Below, in pieces: positions 12,301-24,300 of a stretch of 64,000 bases of DNA (positions are counted from its first letter, which is position 1; every line of letters begins with the position of its first letter). A program made the position numbers and the translations under genes. Source of the stretch: Odontocerum albicorne (lineage: Eukaryota > Arthropoda > Insecta > Trichoptera > Odontoceridae). The stretch covers positions 3,038,409 through 3,102,408 of the forward strand of contig OX463866.1 of NCBI GenBank assembly GCA_949825065.1. Reading direction: 5' to 3'. Under the pieces are notes generated by a model. It saw only the letters and a program-made list of their open reading frames with translations. It was not told where the DNA came from and ran no database searches.

Positions 12301-15300
12301 GAATCGTATTGTAAACGCAGAGACGAGACAGCGATATATCGCGCGCGCATTCCCGCACACATTATAAATACCGACGTTTGTCAATAAAATTCCTCTTTAC
12401 ACATTCCGATTTCGACGACTTTTTATTTATCAACAATCATCCTCATCATATCTCCTTTAAGGAACAACCGTTCCTAAACAATCAATGTTGGCATCAAAAT
12501 ACTATTGTGGACTATCATCACCTTAGCATATTTTGATACTGTCCTGTTCGAGTATATGTATTTCGATGCCCCTTTAGCAGAATGTCCTTGAAGGACGCGA
12601 TGATGATTTTGATTGTTTGGTATTTTAAATAAAATACGTCAATTAGCAATGCGGAAAGAGAGAGTGAATGAATCAATGAATAATAAATAATAATTTATGA
12701 TGCTTTATTTATCGGTAAGTGGGTATTTATACATTTCAGAATGGGCGCGGGAGTGCGCCCGCAATATATTTTTATCTCGCTTCTGTGCGTGCAGAAATGG
12801 TCGATTGAAATATTGCAGACATCGCAAATATTATTGTGGGTAGACAATTTGTTTGCGAAAACGGCGAGACAGCGTGATGCGTTCTCTTTCTACTGTGGAA
12901 TGTATCGTAAATAGTATTTGTGGGTAAACAATTTCAATGTTTTGGTATGCGACCTTTGGACATATCCAAAGGTCGTTTCGTCGGTCGTTGACCGTGTGTG
13001 TTGACAATATTCAGCGACGACCGTAGTTCCTACACCCCATTGACTTTTTTTCTTAACGCTACACGCCATTAGAAATCCCTCTTAACTCTTCCATCACAAT
13101 ACGATAGTTATAATAATAACATTGTTATTTCTTCAGATACTATTTACAAAACAAGTTGGGTTTAAATAAGACCAAGTGTTTACTGTGTGGGGAAGGGGGT
13201 GAGGACCTTATCAAGTAAGTTTATATATTTATATATTATCCTGAAATTCCCATCTAAGGGTGTTTAAAAATAGTAATGAAATACTTGTTAATTATTATAC
13301 TTATATCTCTCTCTGTGGTTGCAGTCCTAAGACTGGTTTGCAGCAATTTCAACTCTTCTCCTCCATTCCTCCCTGTCCTGTGCGGCTCTTTTTAAATCTG
13401 TATATGTTGAGCAGCGCACGTCCACCAACAGGTCCTCCAGGTACTCTCGGCGTGGGCGTCCCCTAGAGTTTGTCCCCTCGGTCATACCCTCCATTATGGC
13501 ATGCAAAAGGCCCTCTTGTCGTATTATATGACCGATCCATCTTGCACGCCTTTCGGACAAGATCCTGAGCAGGTGCCTTCCTCCTTCGATTCGTTGGAGA
13601 ACCTCTTCATTCGTGATGTGGTCTCTCCAGGAAATTCCTAATAGTCTTCTATAGGACCACATCTCAAAAGCCTCTAGTCTCCGTCTATCTCTTTCGGATA
13701 GGCACCATGTCTCGCAGCCGTACATCAAGATACTCCATACATAGGTCTTGATGAGGAGTATTCTCAGTTTTGGGTCTATATTATTTGATTCTATTATTTT
13801 CGACCTTTTATTAAATGCAAGTCTGGCCTGATGTATACGGCTGTCGACCTCGCTCTTAGACCGACCGTCCCATGTTATTTTGCTCCCGAGGTAGACAAAC
13901 TCTTTGGTGTTCTTTAGTGGTTTACCCGACATCACTATTCTCATCTGGTGTTGCGCTCGGCCTACAGTCAGCAGCTTTGTTTTGTCTAAACTTTGTTTTG
14001 TCTATACTTATATAAATAACAGTAAAACACTCTTAATTTATATCTCTATTGTATAATATAATAACTGTCCCGCCACCCCCTCTTATTTCGTCGAAAATTT
14101 TCAGCATATTTCCGATCCATAGACTTGCGTTACGCTCAAACAGAGATTGTTTATTGGCCTTTCCAGTTCACCTTTCTTATTTTTTTTTACGTCGTTCTTT
14201 ACTGTCCACGCTGCGAGACTCTGGAACCAGTTTTAAACCAATGTTAGACTCGCTCCGTCCTTGGCATGCTTTGAGAAGCGACTAAAAAAACTTTTAATAT
14301 TTTTAGTCAGTAATATAACGTGTTTCATTCCTGATTTATCTTCTCTCTCATCTCCACCATCCCTTCCTCTTCCTTTGATTGATGATATCTCACTTTATAT
14401 GATAAGAATTGTTCCAGTGATTATCCGTTTTTTTAGTGCACGCATCTCTACAGCATTCATCTCCATCTTATTCTTATTTTGCCTATGTTCAAGTTTCACT
14501 TCGAGTAGCGACCGTGCGTGCGGTCACTGAACCCACTGAGGCGACCCTTAGCCGCTCGGTCATTGAACTCGCACTGTAAGGAATGCGAGACAGCACCGGG
14601 TGAAGGTCGCCCGCGCGATCATTGAACTCACTAGTAGCGAACAGCGAGAGCGAGACACCGACATATCTCTTGCCTCTCCTGCAGACCGTAGTATGCAATG
14701 TATATGGAACGCGCAACAATAACCATGTGTCCGGCGAAGCGAGACAGCGACATGTTCTGCGCCGTTCTATACATTATAAATACAGACGCTTACAATAAAC
14801 ATTCTCTCTTTACTTATCTCGATCTCGACGACTTTTATTCAAACAACCTCATCCTTCTATGCGAAACACAAGTCCCTAAACATACATCAAGGTAGGCACC
14901 AATACACTATTATGTATTATCATTTTTGCTACTGCTAATATAGCGCGTTACTTGCATATAATATAAAGTGCTCCGTTTACCTTGTACCCAGTCACTACCT
15001 TGTACCCAGTCACTTCTTTCATTGTCCCTTTCAACTCCTCCAGCACACGTTAACACACTGCCCAGATAACAGAACTCATCAACCTGCTCGAGTTTCTCTG
15101 AGTTAACCCATACATCGCACACACTTTTTACAACACTCCTTTCTATAACCATAACCTTTGATTTCGTTACATTCATTTTCAATCCTTTAATCGACATCTC
15201 TCATATATCTCACTTATCATATCCCTTAAATCACCTTCATTCCCAACAAGCATTACCATACCATCTGCATACAGAAGTCCACATACATTTACTTCACTCA

Positions 15301-18300
15301 TTATTCCACCTCTCCCGTCACCTTTTATATATCACACACACGAATCTATACATTTCATTTTTATTTATTTATTTTACACATGACAAGAAATATACATAAT
15401 TTTCGAAAAAACAACAGGTAATTTAATTTGGACACACAATTTTAATGGATCTGGGTTTGTTGCCTTTCATTTGTCGTATCCCCAGTAAACTAGGCTTTTG
15501 CCTGTATCTCACTGACGACACATAGCATAAAAAAATAAATCGACACTTCTTTCCGATTTTTGATTATGATATATAAAACCCCGTTGCACATTCTCATGAA
15601 CCTGACAAACAGTGACACTCAATTACATATGTATACATCACGTGAAATCAAACTCCTCACACTTCATCACTCCAGACAGACCAAAACATTCATTCCACAA
15701 TATACCGCACATAATCATAAAAAAAATTTCAAATATAAAACATCACACTCAAGAGCTCACACAAACCTTTTCAACAAGTCATTCATCTTGCATGGAGTGG
15801 AATCATGAACCCTCAAAGTTGGTAGTATGAACCAATTGGAAGCATTCAAAATGTGAATGTACCGGATAATGCTACAGATACCCTGAACGGATATGGTCAG
15901 CAACACAAGGGTTTTTCAAAGAGCCAAAGTTGATAGAGAGTTGCTGACTAATATTAAAATCCAAAAGGTGTCCAACTTGGGTCATGTACTTAGAAGAGCA
16001 AAGTACAAATTACTGCACCTGATCGTCCAAGGCAAAATAGAGGGTCGAAGAGGTGTTGGCAGGAGGCAAATATCCAGGAGCGTTGGGGATCTTTTTCGGG
16101 CTGCCGGGGACAAAGATGTCTACTCTCAAGTGATAGTCAACGTTGGGGGCACCTGACATGGCACTGGGAAGAAGAAGATTCATCTTGCAAACCCAAGTAC
16201 TCAAACTCCTTTCGCAATAACAACCACGCTCCGATCGACTGCCTAAATTGTTTTTTCTCCCTTCGCCTTTATTGAATTCGGCATATAAATGGAACAAACA
16301 CGGTGACATCACATATCCTTGCTTTACGCTTTTCGTAATTTCAAACCAATCAGTGAGTTAACCGTTTACTTTTACACATGCACTATTGTCTTCATACAGC
16401 CTTGGACATGATAAAAGTATTACTCTGACTGTTTTTCAGATGTAAGAACGAACACTGTCAAGGTATCTACTGTTCAGACTGCTGGGAAGATCTTCGCTCG
16501 GAGTGTCCCCTCTGCAGTGCTTCGCATGCCAAAGACGACAGCAGCGAGATAAGTGAGGAGGTGTACGTATTTATATTTCTCAAATGCTTTAATATTACAT
16601 CTCAAAAAATAATATATGGCTCCCAAAAACGAAATTTGTTCTTCATTTTTCTCTAACAACCTTCCTATCCAGTATCCCATGGCGGAACTTTTCAAGGAGT
16701 ATCGGGTCCTTAACGTTACCAGCTTACACTTCAAATCCATTCTCTGGCACTATCATCAAGAAAACAATGAAAATGCAAAGTCAGCAGAGACACATGACTC
16801 GCATGGCAACTGATCAAATGTTCACCATCCCTAAAGTTACAACATCTTCTGCACAATGGGAATATGCCTATTTTGTTCCCATGACATACAGCGGTGTGTC
16901 GAATTCAATAATGGCCAAACGGGGCAAAAAATTGAGGCAGTGGATCGGAGCGTTTTAGTTATTGCGACAGAAGTTTGAAAACTTGGGCTTGCAGAAGGAC
17001 TCACTAGTAGTAAATGTTTGTGTTAACTCACTCAAAGTAGGACAGAATATATAAAAATTATTTCACACAATTACAACGAAAATAATCAGAATGAAACAGG
17101 TATTAACCTGTACACCGCGTTAAAAATCAAATTTCGGCGTTTTTTAATTTCTAAGTTTAAACGCATATTTTGTTTAGAACCACTGATATTTGATTACAAC
17201 ACCAAGTAAAAATGACATTTAAGTAATTTTCTGATAATTAATAATAGTCATTACTCTTAAGGAGACTCATTAAATAAAGGAGATAAACTAAACATTACGT
17301 AAAATACACAAAGGAATGCTACAGATCAGATCACAGGCGTTTGTGCTTCCCGCGAGGAACACGTTAAATCGTATAAAATCACGATTGTTACCAACACAAT
17401 ACGGGGGCGTCCACAGGCGCACAGTCCGCACTGCGCAAAAATATAAACACAAAAGAAAATCATTAAAAAAACAAATTGAAAACAAAATACAAATTGAAAA
17501 TAAAGTGCAAAAGACGGAATCAGACATGTGCTACTTTCAAACTCTATTCATGATTTTTTTCCTTTCCTCTACACCATCTCTTCCTTTTCCTTTGATTGAT
17601 ATCTCACTTTATATGAAAAGGCATATTCGGGTGATTGTCCGTCTTTGTGGGGTTTGTGGGAATATGCTCACGTATGTGTTATGGATTTCGTGGGGATGGA
17701 TAGTAAATTGAATGTTTGTTTCGCGACCGTGTAACTTGCTTCATTTACTTTTGTCTGGTTGGTTGGAAGAGATTAATGTTTGATAATAAGCCCACTAGGT
17801 TGTATTTGCAATAAAAGTGTTAAATAAATACTTATGGACGTGGAAGATGTGAAATTTATGTGCTTGGAAAGAAAAGTTTGGAGATATGTTCTTACTGTGT
17901 ACCCCACAAGGGAGACGGCGTGATAATATTTATGTATGATAAGGATAATTAATTAGTGATTGATTAATCTAACGCAGATTGAGTACCTCAAACTCCTTGA
18001 AGAGTGCTTCTGTTGGAAAACGAACCATTTTTTTTGAGAATAGTTTTAATCAAGCCTCTTTTACCCCTACTAAAAAAACCATAGCAATATGTACCACCCC
18101 AGCTAAATTTCTTTAATTCTATTTTGGTTTTAATATTGAGGCAAACTGTATTTTTTTTCAGCGATTCTTCAGACAACGACGTTCCACCAACCCCCAAAAA
18201 AACAAGTCCAGAAGGTAAATGAAATTAAGGTTTTTTTATATATTATTTTGTCTTTATTTTTATTTATATGGACAGTTCAGTTCAGTTTACATTCCACCAC

Positions 18301-21300
18301 CAGCCACACTGTTACCATCAACTGACAACAAAAGAACAACTCTGCAGAACTTGCAAGGTATGTGCTGCACACAAGAAGAGAAGTGAGACCCGGTACATGT
18401 GTAAGGAGTGTGGTGTAGCTCTCCACAGAACTTGCAAGGTGTGTGCTGCACACAAGAAGAGAAGTAAGAGCTGATACATGTGTAAGGAGTGTGATGCTCT
18501 CCACAGAACTTGCAAAGTGTGTGCTGCACACAAGAAGAGAAGTGAGACCCGGCACATGTGTAAGGAGTGTGGTGTAGCTCTCCACAGAACTTGCAAGGTG
18601 TGTGCTGCACACAAGAAGAGAAGTAAGAGCTGATACATGTGTAAGGAGTGTGATGCTCTCCACAGAACTTGCAAAGTGTGTGCTGCACACAAGAAGAGAA
18701 GTAAGAGCTGATACATGTGTAAGGAGTGTGATGCTCTCCACAGAACTTGCAAGGTGTGTGCTGCACACAAGAAGAGAAGTGAGACCCGGTACATGTGTAA
18801 GGAGTGTGGTGTAGCTCTCCACAGAACTTGCAAGGTGTGTGCTGCACACAAGAAGAGAAGTAAGAGCTGATACATGTGTAAGGAGTGTGATGCTCTCCAC
18901 AGAACTTGCAAAGTGTGTGCTGCACACAAGAAGAGAAGTAAGAGCTGATACATGTGTAAGGAGTGTGATGCTCTCCACAGAACTTGCAAGGTGTGTGCTG
19001 CACACAAGAAGAGAAGTGAGACCCGGTACATGTGTAAGGAGTGTGATGTAGCTCTCCACAGAACTTGCAAGGTATGTGCTGCACACCAAGCACTAATAAC
19101 AACTGTTATTAGTGCTTGGTGTTGCCATGGTATTTTTTAAGGTACAGGTTGTCACGCATATTTTTTAAATCACCAGTCTCGTGGAAGCATTAGCTCCTTG
19201 AAAATGACGCCCGATTGACGTGTCGAATCTGGTCGACATTAAAAATTAACTGCAGATCAATATTTCAATATTCGTTGTGATCTGTTTCAGAAAAACCACC
19301 TGTACCAGAGACAGATCTTGAAAAGGGGGACGTAACTCCGCCTTACGAGAAAAAATCATTAGACGAATCAGTGGTTTCATATACAGAAAGTGCAGAAAAA
19401 TTAGTACCCAGTGGGTATGTATTATCGATTTTTTTTTTAATGTGTTATAATAATAATAGTGCTATTGCTGGGAAGACTTTGCGTGATCGTGTAAGTAACA
19501 CCACAATCCAAGAGAGGTCTGTGAGGTCCAAGATGTGGTCAGATGGGGACGACAGCGTCGACGATACTGGTACCAACATGTACAGAGAATGAATTCCACA
19601 AGAATCACATACATAGCTCTGCATGGGGTGCCGGAGGGACGGCGTCCACCAGGGAGACTCCGGCATCCACCAGACGTTCACCAACGATGGAGAGATAGCT
19701 GGAGCTCAGCATCACAAGAGGATAATCCTGTAGTAACAGACTCTTGAGTCTACGGAAAGTTGAAGAAGAAGAGGAATAATAATAATAATAATTAAAGGAA
19801 AATTGATATAAAGCCAATTTATATAAAGCCGTTTAGAGATCAAATTTTCCTCAAGGGCGCTCTAACTCGGATTTCTAACACATTATTATTAATAGGTTCG
19901 TCGTTGTTGGGCCTCGTAGTCGAGGATTCCATCGCCATTCCAATGTATTCTAAATTAAGTTGGAAAGCGAAGCTGTGCCGTAGAAATTGTTTTTTTTTCT
20001 TCAGAGAGTGAGCCGTTGCACACCAGCAAACTCACCGACTATACCGCTTTACCGGATCCGATGGCACACCTGAAGTACTATAAGACGATTGAGGCGCACT
20101 AGCATTTTTTTTAAAGTAGATATGACAGAAGTCATAGGTATTCTTATACCCCTGAATACTAGGCCTTAAAAAAACTTGTGTCATTCGAGGTGAGTAGCAT
20201 AGCGCGGGGATCGAAACGACAACCTTCCGCACGGTCCAGAGCGTTACCGCGCGGACATGCACTTCTCGATAGGTTAAAAATAATACAAAAATTGATGTAA
20301 GGATGGAAAGGTGGTGGCTGCGGTCTATATATTAGGAACTACCCCACATATTTATATTATATATTAAAATAAACACAGTTGGGAGAATAATTGCTGACAA
20401 TTTAACAAAGTATGACATTATAATATTGTACAAACATTTTTTTGCAAAGCTTTCGTTTACTCTCTAAACGGCGCTATATAAGTTGTTATTTTATTATTAT
20501 TATTTCATACCTAAAAATGCCATTGCAGGTGCATGGCCGCGCGGTAACGTACTATACTTCCGTGCGGAAGGTCGCCGGTTCAAACGTCTCTCCGTGCTAC
20601 TCCCCTCGAATGACACAGGAATTTTTTTCCGCCTAGTATTCGGGGGTATAAGGATACATATGACTTTGGTCACATCCATTCTTTCAAAAATCTTACCTTT
20701 CAAAAGCAGAGATACTCTTTAAATAATTTCGAGTCATAATCTAAAATTATTCGAGGAGTCTTTGTCATACTCAGCCAGCAAATGCTGTAATGAGCTGCCT
20801 CTGCCTTGAAGGAGCGGGTGAATAGTTGCACCTTCAGAAATGCTCGAAAGTGTTACTTTCTAAATAGTTAAGAGATTTCATTTCTCGTATTAAAGTTTGC
20901 ATGTAATAACATAATTTTCTATTCGTGATTTTGATAAAATTAGGACACCTATCAACTTTTCTCTTTTTTGATAAATTAAGACACCTATCAACTTTGCTCT
21001 TTTTAGATAAAATTAGGACACCTATCAACTTTTCTCTTTTTTGATAAAATTAGGACACCTATCAACTTTTCTCTTTTTTCGCTGACAGCTAGTCTGAGGT
21101 GGTATTTGTGGGTTTGCTTTTTTATTTTTTCTGTCATTTATATTATTATTTTTTTCTCAATCTGAGAAACATCTTATATCCTCGCGTCCGGGCTCGCCCT
21201 TTATTTGTGGGGTATATCTCGACCGAGGGGATGTTATGAGATGAACCTAGACCTTTTGATAGTTTCTCTATTCAATGTTTTATATTTTTTGCTATTTATC

Positions 21301-24300
21301 TTGAGATATATGAATGCAATTTCAGGATATTATATACATACTATCGTCGTTGTTCTGCGAAAAGCATTTAAGTCCAAATATTGAGTTTTGAGGTAAATGC
21401 AATTTATGTTTCGGAAGGCGATATAAAATCAAGTTATATGACTTTTTATATTTTCATAACAGCGAAACCATATAACTTTTGGACATAAATGTTTTTTCCA
21501 TGTGTAGATATTTTTATTTTTAAGTATTAGGTGTTAACATAAGTTGTGTCCGTTTTTTTTCAAATTTCAAAATGAGCACCAAAAGTAAAACAAAATGGTA
21601 AATGTTACACGTCATTCGAAAGAAAATTTTCTGTTCTATAAGATATTGTGTTTGCTTTTACGGTACAAATATTATTTTATTTGATTACAAGCCTTCAAAA
21701 TGGAATGTCAAGTAGACGAAAGTGAACATTTTCGACACCTCCTTCTGTTCACGTTCAATCGAGGGAATAAAGCTGCCAAAGCTGCTCACGATATTTGCGA
21801 AGTGTACGGTGAAGATGCTATGAATGAAAGGACAGCTCGTCGATGGTTTATGCGTTTCAAAGACGGTAATTTCGACCTGAAAGACATGAAGCGTTCCGGA
21901 CGACCAGTGGACTTCGATGAGGACCGCTTAAACCATATTATTCATGAAGATCCCCTTCAAACCACAGTAGAATTTGCTGATCAGATGAGTTATAGTCATA
22001 TGACTGTATACCGCCATCGTACACTTCGCAAATATCGCGAGCAGCTTTGGCAGCTTTATTCCCTCGATTGAACGCGAACAGAAGGAGGTGTCGAAAATGC
22101 TCACTTTCGTCTACTTGACATTCCATTTTGAAGGCTTGTAATCAAATAAAATAATATATGTAACGTAAAAGCAAACACAATATCTTATAGAGCAGAAAAT
22201 TTTCTTTCGAATGACGTATAACCTTTACCATTTTGTTTTACTTTTGGTGCTTATTTTTAAATTTGGAAAAAAACGGACACAACTTTTGTTAAGACCTAAT
22301 ACTTAAAAATAAAAATATGTACACATGGAAAAAATATTTATGCCCAAAAGTTATATGGTTTCGCTTTTATGAAAATATAAAAAGTCATATAACTTAATTT
22401 TACATCGCCTTCCGAAACTTTTTTTATTAAACAAGTAAATTATTGTACAAACATTTGTCAAGGCTAGCTTACCTATATACAAATTTATTACTTAACTAAT
22501 CTTAATTATATGTTATCATTTATGCACTTACTTAATCTTATTTTCCTACATATCATTTTATTTTATTTATTCAACCTTAATATATGAGATCTTAGAAATA
22601 ATCAACACCTACATACAACTTATAACTAGATAACAATTCTTACAACTAATTATTTAGCAAGAACAAGTCCACTCGTTCAGGCTACTTGTATTCCATCACA
22701 TTCAATCAGACCTTGGTCGTCCCAGCTAATACTAACTCCGAAACTTAAATTTAATTTATCTCATAACTCAATATTTGGACTTAAATACTTTTCGCAGAAC
22801 AACGACGATATGTTGCTACAAAAAAAATCTATATTTATGTTATTATTATCATAGAGAATTTTTTTTTCAAGAAATAGCCAAAACTATAATATTTTATGGT
22901 TTGTATTATTTTTGTGATATGAAATTTATTTTCTTAAATTTTTATCTTTTATATTTCAGAGATCACCCAGAGAAAATGCCTCTACCATTTATAAAGAAAG
23001 CTGTCAAAGGTATTTAATTTAATATATATTATTATCTATATTCTAGTTTAGAATGGGACAATAAAGGGCTGGTACTAGAATGCGACAATAAAGGCCTGGT
23101 ACTAGAATGCGACAATAAAGGCCTGGTACTAGAATGGGATTATAATGGCCTGGTGATTGATGGAAAATACCTGAGCCATTTGAGATTTGTAGAAGATATC
23201 GTTATATTCTCACAAAACCCGAATGATCTTCAGTACGAACTTCAAGAATTGGCAGAGATCAGTAAAGAATTTGGTTTAAAAATTAATATATCGAAAACCA
23301 AATATATGATGAACAGCTTTGCTACCCCAAAACCAATAAACGTAGATGGAAAGCCGCTAAAACTTGTCCAGGAATATGTGTATCTGGGCCAACTTATTTC
23401 CTTTGTAGGTGGCATATCGGAGGAAATAGCACGAAGGACAAAACAAACGTGGAGCTCATTTGGACGTTTGAACAACATCTTCAAAAGTAATCTCCCAATA
23501 TCCTTGAAGCGAAAGGTCTACAACCAGTGTATTTTCCACGTATGGCTGCGAGACATGGACGCTCACAGTAAAGAACACACAAAAGCTCCAGACCGCAAAA
23601 AGGGGCATGGAGAGATGCATGTTGGGATATACTAAAAAGGACCGTAAACGAAACACCTGGATTCGCAATATAACAAAGGTAGAAGACGTTGTTATAAAAG
23701 CATGCAAAATAATGAAGTGGCAATGGGCAGGACACGTAGCCAGAATGTCAGACTCCCGATGGACATTCGAAATAATCCAATGGTACCCAAGAGGCTTATA
23801 AAGAGGGCCAGAAGAAGATCGAAGGTACGCTGGATATATGAAATTAGGAAGCATGGCAGCATCACATGGCATCAACGAGCAAAAAATCAAACTATTTGGA
23901 GACAACTTGGAGAGACCTTCATCCAGCAGTGGATCGACCCTGGTTGACAATGATGAATGAAAGATTGGAGCAAACTGAGGAGGTCTGCTATTCGGGTAGT
24001 ATTTTCACATATGGTGGAATAGTTAAGAGCGATATCAAATGGCATGTAACATGGCAGCATCACATGCCATCAACGAGCAAAAAACCGAATTATTTGGAGT
24101 CAGCTTGGGGAGACCTGCATCCAGCAGTGGATCGACCCTGGTTGACAATTGTGATGATGATGATGATTATCTATATATTATTATGTACAACTGAAAATTT
24201 ACCTATTAAATGGGAAAAACAATATATAAGTGATGCGGCTCTGCAAGTTACGTCAATATGCAAGTAGCCGCAACGAGCTGTGCTCAAAACAATACGACCT

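Noticed and set aside
17316..17711. 131-residue plus-strand frame with Lys/Gln-rich segment
   Set aside because: Its second half is the LINE-B 3' end and its first half has no splice or homology support.
18277..19102. Three overlapping 250-271-residue minus-strand frames with Cys/His-rich repeats
   Set aside because: They exist because the 78/81-bp units are multiples of three. The meaningful frame is plus strand (piggyBac zinc finger) and is itself stopped in every B unit.
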